DNA of 64,000 bases from Mycobacterium bourgelatii. Its GTDB lineage: Bacteria; Actinomycetota; Actinomycetes; Mycobacteriales; Mycobacteriaceae. Location of the stretch: the NCBI RefSeq assembly GCF_010723575.1, contig NZ_BLKZ01000001.1, forward strand, positions 2,790,001 to 2,854,000. Reading direction: 5' to 3'. The notes beneath the pieces are model-generated. The model did no database searches, had not been told where the DNA came from, and saw only the letters and a program-made list of their open reading frames with translations. The position numbers and the translations under genes were made by a program. The number at the start of each line of letters is the position of its first letter. Positions within the stretch are counted from its first letter, which is position 1. Of the stretch, positions 1 through 8,264 are shown piece after piece.

Positions 1-153
1 TGGCGCTTCGACTCCCTGCAAGAAGCCCAAATCATCATCGAAGATTGGAGAATCGACTACAACGCCAACCGGCCTCACTCCGCCCACAATGGGCTCACCC
101 CAGCCGAGTTCGCCCTACAGTGGACCACGACCCACCAACCGCAAGCCGCATAG
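1..153 (+). CDS. IS3-family transposase OrfB, C-terminal 50 residues (left edge partial)
   Basis: The reading frame is open from base 1 and ends at TAG 151-153. It encodes the last 50 residues of the integrase-like transposase, matching the C-terminus of the complete OrfB that ends at 36027. The fragment begins after the catalytic Glu region and holds the typical IS3 tail with an NRPHSAHNGLTP-type sequence. Whether this copy is intact cannot be judged because it is cut by the window edge. Confidence 0.85.
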   Translation, partial: WRFDSLQEAQIIIEDWRIDYNANRPHSAHNGLTPAEFALQWTTTHQPQAA

Positions 154-182
154 CGACTGGACCATCAAACGGGTCCCCCTCA
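1..182 (+). mobile_element. IS3-family element, truncated copy (right end only)
   Basis: These 182 bases appear identical to 35875-36056, the right end of the complete IS3-family element later in the window. Identity stops exactly at the CCCCCTCA terminus, after which the two flanks differ. The left part of the element lies outside the window. Both copies have the same orientation. Confidence 0.9.
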
Positions 183-336
183 CCTTCATGGGATCGAGAC
201 GCTTCGAGCAGGGTGCGGTCCCGCAGTTGCGAAGACCGATGTCTTTCCCGACACAACACTCGTAACCGCGACTCACCACGTAGTTCGGCTCTAATCCGAT
301 GGTGCCGAAACGGCAGCCCACCCTCGTATTGGGTTG

Positions 337-624
337 TCAGAAGTTTTCGTCGAACACACAGTTCCCAGGTATCCGCATCTCCGTTATGACCTGCAATGCC
401 TGTTGACTCGAAACTCCATACCGATTTGAAAGATTGTCGATGATTCGACCATCTGACCAGCCTAGTAAAATGTCCTCGCAGGCATTGGTGGTGATTGGAC
501 TGTCGTGATTCGGAGTAATATCCGCCTTGCAGTTAGGGGAGAATCCGACGGCAAATGAAGCGGCGGTAAGGGCACTAGCGACAAGCATCCCAGTCGTCTT
601 GTAGGTCTTGATCGGCCCGCGCAT
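337..624 (-). CDS. Small secreted hypothetical protein (95 aa)
   Basis: The protein has a basic N-terminus (MRGPIKTYK) and a hydrophobic Ala-rich stretch at about residues 12-29, consistent with a Sec signal peptide. A short acidic mature part follows, with three cysteines (about residues 32, 49 and 88). Small exported proteins of this kind, some assigned to DUF732, are common in mycobacteria, but I cannot assign this one to a family with certainty. No strong ribosome binding site precedes the ATG. It lies alone between the IS3 end and the PASTA gene, on the opposite strand to both. The function is unknown. Confidence 0.5.
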   Translation of the reverse strand: MRGPIKTYKTTGMLVASALTAASFAVGFSPNCKADITPNHDSPITTNACEDILLGWSDGRIIDNLSNRYGVSSQQALQVITEMRIPGNCVFDENF

Positions 625-758
625 TCTTATGAGAATACCGATCCTCGCACCCTCGAGTGAGGTCTTTCCACCATGGAGGGTGTTTGCCTACAGGGATTCC
701 CACCGGAGAGTGGTCGACGTCCAAGAACGTTCCTCCCAAGCCCCTGTGAGAACGTCTG

Positions 759-1724
759 GTGAAGCAGTACCGTCACTGTATGCGGCTAGGGATCGGTGGT
801 GGCCTTTTTGGTGTCAGGGGAGGAATTTCAACTCGGGGGATCGGGGTCGGTGTTGGCCCCTTCTCGGCTGGCACATCGTGGAAAGGCGGCGGTTCACGCG
901 GGAGAGGCGGCGGCGGCGGACTGCTGGCTCTGCTCCTAGGATTTGCAGTTATTTTCCTCGCTGTAGCGTGGCCGTATCTGTTAGGCACTTATATCGCTGT
1001 CCGATGTGGTGCAGAGGATCCATCCACGGTGCGGTTCGTGGTTGGCTGGTGTTTCGAGGTCATCTACATCGCTGGCCTGCTTGCGTTGTTTTTAACTACC
1101 CGAGATCGAAATGCTGTTTGGGCCGCTGAGGAAGCGCAGCGGACAGCTGAGGTGACCGCATCCGGCGTTGTTTATCAAACCCAGCACGGTCGATCGGTGG
1201 TCTATCGGCATGGCACGTGCACTGTGAACCATCGATCACCTGAGGCCGCCTCGAATTGTCGCAAATCCGAACTACGGTCAACCATCGTCGAGTCGCAACC
1301 GCCACGCCCGTATTCCCACAATGCTGTGACTGCAAAATCCCCGGCCACTAGACCCGCCGTTATCTGGCCCGCCGTCATCGTCGGTGTCGGCCTCATTGTG
1401 GGACTCGTGATTCTGCTCGCCGATCCGATCCACCGGATTCCTTCGCCTGCCGAGCAGGCCAGATCAAAACCCTGCCCCGTACCGATTTCAATTAACGACG
1501 CTCCCGCCAACATCACAATGCCTGACTTGGTTGGTCAGAACGCCGGAAGTGTTGAAACTCGGCTAAAGGGGCTGGGCTTGACCACCGTGGAACTGTCCTC
1601 AGCTAACCCGAAGTATAAATCTGTTTGGGTGGCATCGAATTGGACCGTGGTCAGTACCGACCCGAACCCCGGCTGCATAGTCGGTCCCTACAACAGTGTC
1701 GTGGTTTACGTAACCAAGCCCTGA
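759..1724 (+). CDS. Membrane protein with C-terminal PASTA domain
   Basis: The protein has 321 residues from a GTG; an ATG at 780 would remove seven residues and is equally plausible. A Gly-rich N-terminus (about 10-40) resembles the short DUF4236-type motif found at the start of some bacterial membrane proteins. Hydrophobic segments lie at about 55-80, 91-113 and 200-221. The last ~67 residues (253-319) read as a PASTA domain: MPDLVGQ start, a helix, and a VSTDP..G turn ending in VVVYV. PASTA domains occur in PknB-type kinases and penicillin-binding proteins, where they bind peptidoglycan fragments, but no kinase or transpeptidase domain is present here. The predicted topology places the PASTA domain outside. 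A role in sensing or anchoring at the cell wall is inference. Confidence 0.6.
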   Translation: MKQYRHCMRLGIGGGLFGVRGGISTRGIGVGVGPFSAGTSWKGGGSRGRGGGGGLLALLLGFAVIFLAVAWPYLLGTYIAVRCGAEDPSTVRFVVGWCFEVIYIAGLLALFLTTRDRNAVWAAEEAQRTAEVTASGVVYQTQHGRSVVYRHGTCTVNHRSPEAASNCRKSELRSTIVESQPPRPYSHNAVTAKSPATRPAVIWPAVIVGVGLIVGLVILLADPIHRIPSPAEQARSKPCPVPISINDAPANITMPDLVGQNAGSVETRLKGLGLTTVELSSANPKYKSVWVASNWTVVSTDPNPGCIVGPYNSVVVYVTKP

Positions 1725-1746
1725 CCATTTGGCGGCGCCGCACACG

Positions 1747-1820
1747 GCCGCCGTAGCTCAGTTGGACAGAGCGCTCGCCTTTCTATGCCATTGGCAGCAG
1801 GTCGAGTCCGGCTGGCAGCG
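1747..1820 (+). pseudogene. Decayed tRNA-Arg(UCU)-like sequence
   Basis: A 74-nt stretch has a tRNA outline. The acceptor strands 1747-1753 and 1813-1819 pair at six of seven positions, the last as a G:T wobble. The D arm is perfect (GCTC AGTTGGACA GAGC), the anticodon loop can be read TTTCTAT with anticodon TCT, and there is a T-arm-like GGTCGAGTCC. The anticodon stem does not pair and the T loop is one base short. The order of motifs resembles bacterial tRNA-Arg(UCU). It is most likely a non-functional remnant, for example from a phage or an integration site. Confidence 0.45.
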
Positions 1821-2156
1821 GCGCCTTCCGTTGAATCCGTTGGGCACGTTCAGAATTGCGGCGAGGCCCAGGTGCAATGCAGCTGGATCGTCCGGAAGCT
1901 TTAGTTTGGGTGGCAGCAAGTCTCGTGAAGACTGTGTAGCAGCCCATCGACGTAAACCATAACGACAACGCAGGTGCAAAATTCCAACAAATAAGTTCGG
2001 CCGGTTTTGAGCTTCAGTCGAGACTTTGACCGCTCATCGACATTTTCCAGGTGTGCGTGGCGAAGTTGTCACCTGCCTTCTCAGCGGAGCTACACGGGTG
2101 GGGAATTTCGATGAGCGTCAGTGGGGAATTTCAGTGAGCGCGGTCAAAATTGCTAC
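1821..2156. other. Non-coding stretch left of the IS481-type element, with a direct repeat
   Basis: I see no convincing gene here. The one clear structure is an imperfect direct repeat with a 22-bp period at 2099-2140, where each copy starts GTGGGGAATTTC and ends TGAGCG. Such short repeats are seen at the ends of some mycobacterial IS elements (IS21-like ends among them), so this may be an IS relic. Its last 15 bases are the target sequence duplicated by the element inserted at 2157. Confidence 0.4.
2142..2156. repeat. 15-bp target-site duplication (left copy)
   Basis: GGTCAAAATTGCTAC occurs here and again at 4064-4078, immediately outside the two inverted ends of the IS481-type element. It is a perfect 15-bp direct repeat. 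IS481-family elements make duplications up to about this length. Confidence 0.85.
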
Positions 2157-4063
2157 TGTAAGGGTTCAGGACATCTTTGACCGTTCGTTACCGGGACATG
2201 GTTGACGGGTAACCTGCGGCTGCGACGTTCTCGCGGTGGCGAAACGTGAACGCACTGAATCTGATTCCGATGTTGCAGCGCGTGTGACCGTTGAGGTCCG
2301 CTTGCGCGCTGTCACCGAGATGATCGACGGCTCGCCCGTGAGCGAGGTGGCTGAGCGTTACGGCGTTTGCCGGCAGACCGTTTCTGCGTGGCGAAAGCGC
2401 TACGAGGCCGACGGACTGGACGGATTGGCCGATCAGTCACGACGTCCGCATTCGAGCCCGGGCCGGATCAGTGCTGAGGTCGAAGCGCTGATCTGTGAGA
2501 CGCGCCGAAACCATCGGCGCTGGGGTGCGCGGCGGATCGCCCATGAATTGCGCAACGAGATCAGCGGTCAGGCACCTTCGCGTTCGACCGTGCACCGCGC
2601 TGCGCAACGGTTTAGTGAATACCCAAGAGCAGCAACACAAACGCATTTACAAACGGTGGGCCCGGGAAGCACCGATGCAGCTGTGGCAACTCGATATCGT
2701 CGGCGGGGTGTTCCTAGCCGATGGGCGTGAATGCAAGATGCTCACCGCGATCGACGACCATTCCCGATTCGTCGTCGCTGCCACGGTGCTGGTGCGACCG
2801 TCGGGCACCGCGGTATGCGAGGCGTTCGTTGCTGCGATCAACCGCTGGGGTGTGCCGTTCGAGGTGCTCACCGACAACGGCAAACAGTTCACCGGCAAGT
2901 TCACCCGGCCCCTGCCGGTCGAGGTTCTCTTCGAACGGATCTGTCGTGAAAACGGAATCACCGCCCGATTGACCAAACGACGCTCTCCGACTACCACTGG
3001 CAAGGTCGAGCGCTTTCACCGCACCCTGCGACGCGAACTGCTCGATGAAGTCGGGGCGTTCGAGTCGATCGACGCCGCCCAGGCCGCGATCGACGAATGG
3101 GTCCATGCCTACAACACGGCGCGGCCGCACCAGTCGTTGAACATGGTTACTCCCGCGAGCCTATTCCGTAGCCGCTCAAGCGAATCAGTTCTCAAGCCGG
3201 TCCAAACCGGCCTAGCCGACGCGTCGAGCACCGCCGCGGCGCTGGTGCGGACCGCCGTCCACAGGGCCGCACAGTCCATCGAGATCGACGTTCGCGTCCC
3301 AGCCTCGGGGGTCGTGGTCATCACCGGGCTGCAGCAGCTGTGGGTCGGCAAGAACTACGCGGGCCTGACGGTGACGTTGTGGATCGATCTGAGCAGCATC
3401 CACATCATCCTCAGCGATGAGGTCATCAAGACGGTCTCGTCACGGGCCACCACCGCTGACCTCGAGCGGCTATCGCTGCGCGGTGTGCGTGTCGGACGGC
3501 CAGACCCGACCCACCCTGCGCCGGCGGCCGACTCCGTGGGTAAGCGACGTGCACCCGTCGAGATTGACCGCACCGCTAGCCGCGACGGCGTCGTCGTGGT
3601 TCGCGGTCACAACCTGGCACTCGGGTCCGGGATCGCCGGAACCAGAGTCACTTTAAGATTCGATGGCGGCCTCATTCACGCCACCGCAGGGAACATGCTC
3701 CTCAAGACGCTGCTAAATCCGTTCAGCCACGACGAAGTACAACACCTGAGCGGAGCCCGTCCCGCCCAGTCGGCCCTGCCGCCGCCACCACCGGCCGGGC
3801 CGCAGAGCGTTCAGCGGCGAGTCCCCAAAGACGGCGTGGTCATGGTCGCCGGTCAGCGCCTGCGCGTCGGCAGAACACATGCCGGAACGATCGTCACCAT
3901 CGTCATCGACGACCACCACTACCGCGTCCTCGACGGCATCAAAGAGTTATCCCTACACGCCCGAACATCAACCAAACCCATCCGCAACTTCAACGCCCAC
4001 CGCCCGCGCCAACGGTAACCATGTCCCGACGACAAAACGTCGCGCATGTCTTGGGACGTCACA
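2157..4063 (+). mobile_element. IS481-family insertion sequence (1907 bp)
   Basis: The ends are imperfect inverted repeats of about 48 bp. The left end (2157 on) and the reverse complement of the right end (4063 back) share TGT, (A/C)..GACAT and GGGACATGGTT at matching spacing. A perfect 15-bp direct repeat flanks the element. The element carries a single transposase gene, which is frameshifted in this copy. It splits a non-coding region between the PASTA gene and the small Cys-rich gene. Confidence 0.88.
2236..4018 (+). pseudogene. IS481-family transposase, frameshifted, with three-repeat C-terminal extension
   Basis: The first part, from GTG 2236, encodes a helix-turn-helix region (SEVAERYGVCRQTVSAWRKR) and the start of the integrase region. 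At about 2595-2605 the frame must shift by +1 to continue into the rest, where the catalytic DDE triad is present: LWQLDIVGG, LTDNGKQFT and GKVERFHRTLRREL. Because the DDE core is intact, the frameshift is probably a recent lesion or a sequencing error. After the integrase domain come about 240 residues with three related units built around 'ASGVVVITG..LWVGK.YAG.TVT', 'RDGVVVVRG..LALGSG.AGT.VT' and 'KDGVVMVAG.RLRVGRTHAGTIVT'. This C-terminal extension is known in actinobacterial IS481 transposases; its role is not known to me. Confidence 0.85.
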
Positions 4064-4103
4064 GGTCAAAATTGCTACGCCCGTCGAGACCGGTGCGCCT
4101 GGC

Positions 4104-4331
4104 TCAGGCGACGCGGCGGGATCTGCGGCGATGAGTGTCGGTCGACCACAGATATCCGCAGTCCGGACACTGCAGGTAAACCACCGTCCCCTTGTTGCTC
4201 AGCAGATACTGCCAGTGCGTGTCACAGTTTCGGCGATCCAGGCAAACACCACATTTGGCGCCGTGATCGCAGCACGGGCAGGGTAGCCACGCGCGGCGGC
4301 TGCGGTCCGCCGTGGGGTCAATCGGTAACAC
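4104..4331 (-). CDS. Small Cys-rich (zinc-ribbon-like) protein
   Basis: The protein is about 75 residues long with Cys pairs CPCC, CGVC and CPDC plus nearby His/Cys (RRNCDTHW), which suggests a metal-binding zinc ribbon. I chose GTG 4331, preceded by GAGGA; GTG 4358 would add nine residues. The start overlaps the end of the upstream gene by 14 bases, so the two are probably co-transcribed and translationally coupled. The IS481 target duplication lies just beyond the 3' end, so the insertion did not break the reading frame. The function is unknown. The Cys spacing would also fit a nucleic-acid-binding accessory protein, but nothing proves that. Confidence 0.5.
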   Translation of the reverse strand: MLPIDPTADRSRRAWLPCPCCDHGAKCGVCLDRRNCDTHWQYLLSNKGTVVYLQCPDCGYLWSTDTHRRRSRRVA

Positions 4332-4548
4332 GATCGGCCGTCCTCGCAGGCAGGACACCGCCGTTGACCAGCTCGTCGTAGATCCGCTGCTGCTCGTCGT
4401 CCAAATCCGAGTACAGCATGTCGTGAGCTTTTTGCTCCTCGGTGAGGACGGCGACCGGATCCCAGTCGTCCCCGATCGCTTCGAGTACAGCGCTGCGACG
4501 ACATGCCTCGTCGCGGGTCAGATCATAAGCAAAGTGAAAGTTCGCCAT
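4318..4548 (-). CDS. Small acidic hypothetical protein (76 aa)
   Basis: The protein begins MANFHFAYDL and is acidic, with a predicted helical C-terminal half (EEQKAHDMLYSDLDDEQQRIYDELV). The ATG at 4548 is preceded by TAGGA five bases upstream; an in-frame ATG at 4563 has no ribosome binding site. It is the first gene of a two-gene unit with the Cys-rich protein. A GTTAGG-N4-CCTAAC palindrome lies 33 bp upstream and may be an operator. I do not recognise the family, and no catalytic motif is visible. Confidence 0.5.
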   Translation of the reverse strand: MANFHFAYDLTRDEACRRSAVLEAIGDDWDPVAVLTEEQKAHDMLYSDLDDEQQRIYDELVNGGVLPARTADRVTD

Positions 4549-4580
4549 CGGGGTCCTAGCCATTTGGAAACAAACGAATG

Positions 4581-4596
4581 GTTAGGATGCCCTAAC
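4581..4596. promoter_or_regulatory. Palindrome upstream of the small two-gene operon
   Basis: GTTAGG ATGC CCTAAC is a perfect 6-bp inverted repeat with a 4-bp spacer, 33 bp upstream of the ATG at 4548 (minus strand). Its position fits a repressor site or a short RNA hairpin in the leader. No regulator gene is adjacent. Confidence 0.3.
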
Positions 4597-4869
4597 TGGC
4601 GGCATCAAGCTATGAGGTGTGTCACTGCGGGCGGTTGAGGTGTGTCACAGCGCGCTGGACCGTTGGAAATGACCGTCCACACCTTGGTTCTAGCCAAGTA
4701 TTCGCTAGAACGGTCACAGGGCACAGCATGGATACACCGGCTGAGGTGCGTGGACCAGACCGCTCCCGAGGTGCTGCGGAACGCCAGCAGCTGCGCCGCG
4801 CGGTAGGCGCAGAGCAGCCGAAGATACCGGCTAGCCTGATGGGGCCAATTCGTACCCGTGGGGAGGGTT
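4597..4869. other. Intergenic stretch with a short direct repeat, no gene seen
   Basis: Between the small operon and the DUF167 gene I see no convincing coding sequence. TGAGGTGTGTCAC occurs twice (4613-4625 and 4636-4648). Open frames crossing this area lack mycobacterial codon bias and ribosome binding sites. Confidence 0.4.
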
Positions 4870-5106
4870 GTGAAAGGCAGCGAGATCATCACCGTCAGGG
4901 TCAAGCCGGGGAGCCGCAAGGGTCCACTGGTCGAAGTCGGCACCGACGCCGACCTGACGATCTACGTGCCCGAACGCGCGGTGGACGGAAAGGCGAATGC
5001 CGCGGTAACTCGCCTCCTGGCAAGTCATCTCGGGGTTCCCAAAGGGCGCGTAGAGCTGGTGACCGGCGAAACCTCCCGGGTGAAGCGGTTTCGCGTGATG
5101 CGTTAA
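4870..5106 (+). CDS. DUF167 / UPF0235 (YggU-like) protein
   Basis: The protein has 78 residues from GTG 4870, with GGGGAGGG just upstream; a GTG at 4858 would add four residues. The hallmark of the family is clear: VRVKPGSRK near the N-terminus, then VDGKANAAVTRLLASHLGVPKGRVELVTGETSRVKRF. The family is a small single-domain fold, widespread, whose biochemical role is not established. The length is normal. It stands alone between a two-gene minus-strand unit and the minus-strand pRiA4b-ORF3 gene, so the context gives no clue. Confidence 0.85.
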   Translation: MKGSEIITVRVKPGSRKGPLVEVGTDADLTIYVPERAVDGKANAAVTRLLASHLGVPKGRVELVTGETSRVKRFRVMR

Positions 5107-5231
5107 GCGTGAGTCGCTGTTGCGGCCCGGCAATGACGGTGTCTCTGTTTGGCGAAGCGGTCCTGGCGCGTCCCAGGCCCACTGGCGCCCGCGCTCGACA
5201 CCAGCCGCGCCATTACCTGTGCCCGTGGGAC

Positions 5232-6566
5232 TTAGCTCCCGCCGAGCGCCAGACGCGCCAACGCGGCGGCACCAGGACTCACGACATCCCGCCGCGCTAC
5301 GTCAATGGGCTGATCGGTCAGGTTGATCAAGACGTTGTAGACGGGCAAGTGATACAACGACGATGCCGCGACGGGCCGCCCGTCGGAGTGACGCCAACCG
5401 ACCTCGTTTAGCAACGCGGCGACTTTCTCGAACGGCATCTTGGAACCTGCCGAGGTTGCTGCGTAGGCCAGGAGAAGCAGAGTGGCCTGTAACTCAAACT
5501 TCTCGCCGGACTTGGGAACTAGCCGGCCGGCCAAATGCCTCCACAGTGTCTCGGGATCGCGCTGGGCCGCTACGCCAGCCTTGGTCAACAACAGCGTGCC
5601 CTTGTACTTGCGCAGTAGCCCCAACGACTGCAAACCTTCGCGGAACCGCAGCAGTGGGTAGCAATTGACCTCACGATTCTGCTTGCCGATCCAATCACCC
5701 ATCTCGGGAACAACTTTGGCGGCTTCCTCCACATCAGCCGGTTTGAGGTATCCGGCCGGCGTCAAAGGAATGCCGCTGTCCTTGGCGCGGTCCAAAAACC
5801 ACTGATGCGCGCGCAGGTTGTCGGCGACGGCGACCGTGTCCAGCGGTCGCGAACCGGCTAGCGCGAGCGCCGCCTTCGTCAGGTCGTCGCCGTACGGGGT
5901 GAGCGAGAGCCGATGAACTAGATCGGCCAGGCGCACATTGATCCCTGACTCGCGCAGCACGAAGTACGCATCGCCGAATCCTTTGTTGAGCCGTTCCGGC
6001 TCGAACAGAGTGGGGTCAGGCAGTACGTCGGAGAGACTGTCGGCATCGAGCAGATGCCCGCAGTCTTCTGGCGGTGCGGCGCGCTCACCGTCGACGACAA
6101 CCGCTGCGGGAGAATCACTGTCGGCGGTAAGGACCTCTTCGAGGCGCAGCGTCAGTTCCCAGTTGTCGCCGTAGTCGTAGAGGTAGTGCAGGACATCGCC
6201 GGGCTCACTGAGGGTTTCGTCGAGTCGAGTCTCGGTGGCGGGCAGGCCGTCGTCGTCTTCAGGCCACTCTTTGTTTTCCACGTCGTAGGGACACAAAAAC
6301 AGTTGGCTGTGATGTTCGAAGGCGCCGCCCCCGAGCGAGAAGCGGTGCAGGTGCGAGTCGGTCCAGTCGAACGCCACCTGCAGCACCTGGTGCAACAAGT
6401 CCAGTGTCAGGTTGGAGCGCAGGTCCAGCCGTCGCCAGATCGTCGGATCACTGTCATCGAGGTGCACGCGGACCCGGTAGATGACAACATCCCGCCTCCG
6501 CGCACGACGCAGATCGGGGCGCGACATCGGTTCCCGTACCAGCCGCAGATAGGGTCGGTCACTCAT
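5232..6566 (-). CDS. pRiA4b ORF-3-like (IS1096 TnpR-like) domain protein
   Basis: The protein has 444 residues. ATG 6566 was chosen because AAGGTG lies seven bases upstream and the longer frame would run into the divergent gene. Residues 28 to about 200 match the plasmid pRiA4b ORF-3 family: VYRVRVHLDDSDPTIWRRLDLRSNLTL at the start, then FDWTDSHLHRF and LYDYGDNWELTLRLE. The rest, about 240 residues, is Leu-rich and of unknown family. The gene is divergent from the SWIM-domain gene, with only 48 bp between start codons, so the two may share a control region. The ORF-3 domain is often associated with plasmids and mobile elements but also occurs in chromosomal genes. The function is unknown. Confidence 0.75.
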   Translation of the reverse strand: MSDRPYLRLVREPMSRPDLRRARRRDVVIYRVRVHLDDSDPTIWRRLDLRSNLTLDLLHQVLQVAFDWTDSHLHRFSLGGGAFEHHSQLFLCPYDVENKEWPEDDDGLPATETRLDETLSEPGDVLHYLYDYGDNWELTLRLEEVLTADSDSPAAVVVDGERAAPPEDCGHLLDADSLSDVLPDPTLFEPERLNKGFGDAYFVLRESGINVRLADLVHRLSLTPYGDDLTKAALALAGSRPLDTVAVADNLRAHQWFLDRAKDSGIPLTPAGYLKPADVEEAAKVVPEMGDWIGKQNREVNCYPLLRFREGLQSLGLLRKYKGTLLLTKAGVAAQRDPETLWRHLAGRLVPKSGEKFELQATLLLLAYAATSAGSKMPFEKVAALLNEVGWRHSDGRPVAASSLYHLPVYNVLINLTDQPIDVARRDVVSPGAAALARLALGGS

Positions 6567-6614
6567 CCCGCACACCTTAGAACTTCCGCCCGGTCGATCG
6601 GGCACCATGTCCGT

Positions 6615-8264
6615 ATGTCGTTGTCGGAGAGCGCGCTGGTAAGCCTTGCGGGCGACCGCGTCTTCGGCCGCGGCTTGGGCTATGTCCGCTATGTCCGAGG
6701 ACTTCGAGTCGCGACAGAAAGGGCTTACGCATCGGTCCAGGGCAAGCAGGTCTACGCCGTGGAGCTCGACTGGTCCGGTTCGGAGCCAGATGGTTTCTGC
6801 ACGTGCCCGCACGCCGCCGGCGGCCATCTCTGTAAGCACCTGGTGGCCGTCGGTCTAGCCGTGATCGACAGCGGTGCGGCCGACGACGCCATTTCGGCGG
6901 TCTCGGCGCTGGAAGCGACCGTGCAGGCCATGGACGTCGAGGAGCTTCGCGAACTCGTGCTGACCCTCGCCGAACGTGACGACGAGGTGCGCCGCATGCT
7001 GGAAGTCCGCGCTACGGCCACGTCTGGTGACGACGCAACGGCGAAAAAGGAGTTCGAAGCGTATGTGCGAAACGCTTTGGAATTCCGAGGATTTGTCGAC
7101 TATCGCGAGTCGTTCGCGGCCGCGGCAGTCGCTAGCCACGTGCTCGACGAGCTGGAGAGCCAGCTAAACGCAGGCGCCGCCGAAATCGTACGTCCGGCAC
7201 TGCAATACGCGGTCACCCTATTGCGCACGGTCACCGGGGAGGCCGACGACTCGGCTGGCGTCATCGGGGATGAATGCCAGCGGGCAGCTGACCTTTATGC
7301 GCAGGCGTGTCGGCTCGGGCAACCGGATCCAACCGAAGTTGCCCAGTGGCTGGCAGCGTTCCGTGCCGGCTCGCCAGGATGGCCGACATTGCGGCTCGCG
7401 GATTTTGTCGACGCTTTTGACGATGATGCTCTCGCGACCTACCGCGCGGCGGTCGAGGATTTGGACCGTCAGCAGGCAGGTCTGGACCACTTCAGCCGTT
7501 TTGAAGTCGACACCATGCTGTTGGAGCTCGCCGATCATGATGGCGATCTCGATCGGGCTATCGGGTTGCTGAGCGAAGGCGAGCACCCGCTGTACGGTGC
7601 GATCATTGCCCGCCTGCGGGATGCCGGGCGTGGCGACGAGGTGGTGGGCTGGGTCGATCGGGCTGTCGTCGAAGGGCGGATTAGCAGTCATGGCGGCGGA
7701 AATGATTATTGGTTGAGCCCGAGCTACGTCGCCGAAACGTACCGGGGAATCGGCCGCATCGACGACGCAATCGCCGTTCTACGTGCCGATTTCGTCCGAC
7801 GGCCCGAGGGCCGCAGCTACCGGTCGCTGCAGGAGTTCGCCGCCGCGGTCGGCCGCGCCGAGACCGAACGTGACTGGGCGTTCAACCATGCACGAGAACT
7901 GGCTGCCGGCCCCTATGCGGGGTCGGTCCTGGTCCAGCTCTCCCTGAGTGAGGGAGACGTGGACCCCGCGTGGGACGCGGCGGATTGTTATGGTCCCGGC
8001 TGGGCGTGGAAGGAACTCGTCGCGCAAGGTGCGGAGGCTCGGCCGGTAGCCGCTGCGGATCTGTACCGGCCGCAGCTCGAAAAGGATTTGCTGTACCCAA
8101 ACTGCAAGCTGTACCCGGATATTGCCGCCAGGTTGGCAACGATGGCCAAGTTGTATGAAAGAGGCGGCCGCAGCGCTGATTTCGCAAAGTACATAGCCAA
8201 GATCCGACAAGACTATGGCAGGCGCCCCGCGCTGATGAAAGCGCTACAAGCGAAGGGCCTCTAA
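6615..8264 (+). CDS. SWIM zinc-finger domain protein
   Basis: The protein has 549 residues. A SWIM finger of the form CxC-x8-CxH is present at residues 62-75 (FCTCPHAAGGHLCKH). SWIM domains bind zinc and are linked to DNA or protein binding. The remaining ~470 residues look all-helical, with TPR-like segments such as AIGLLSEGEHPLYGAII and RIDDAIAVLRADFVRRPEG. ATG 6615 was selected because the family normally starts shortly before the finger; the frame stays open far upstream, inside the divergent gene. The head-to-head arrangement with the pRiA4b ORF-3 gene suggests a functional pair, but their role is unknown. Confidence 0.8.
   Translation: MSLSESALVSLAGDRVFGRGLGYVRYVRGLRVATERAYASVQGKQVYAVELDWSGSEPDGFCTCPHAAGGHLCKHLVAVGLAVIDSGAADDAISAVSALEATVQAMDVEELRELVLTLAERDDEVRRMLEVRATATSGDDATAKKEFEAYVRNALEFRGFVDYRESFAAAAVASHVLDELESQLNAGAAEIVRPALQYAVTLLRTVTGEADDSAGVIGDECQRAADLYAQACRLGQPDPTEVAQWLAAFRAGSPGWPTLRLADFVDAFDDDALATYRAAVEDLDRQQAGLDHFSRFEVDTMLLELADHDGDLDRAIGLLSEGEHPLYGAIIARLRDAGRGDEVVGWVDRAVVEGRISSHGGGNDYWLSPSYVAETYRGIGRIDDAIAVLRADFVRRPEGRSYRSLQEFAAAVGRAETERDWAFNHARELAAGPYAGSVLVQLSLSEGDVDPAWDAADCYGPGWAWKELVAQGAEARPVAAADLYRPQLEKDLLYPNCKLYPDIAARLATMAKLYERGGRSADFAKYIAKIRQDYGRRPALMKALQAKGL

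Noticed and set aside
608..1129. 173-residue frame overlapping the PASTA gene start
   Set aside because: Arg/Trp-rich composition, no domain, and overlaps a better frame with a recognisable PASTA domain.
1729..1979. Short frames across the tRNA-like sequence
   Set aside because: No start signal, no similarity recognised; they overlap a better explained tRNA-like structure.
2142..4078. Phage-type att sites as the origin of the 15-bp direct repeat
   Set aside because: The repeat sits exactly at the inverted ends of an IS with a DDE transposase and no integrase gene is present, so target duplication is simpler.
4617..5411. 264-residue forward frame across the DUF167 gene
   Set aside because: Out of frame with a clear DUF167 protein; composition typical of a shadow frame.
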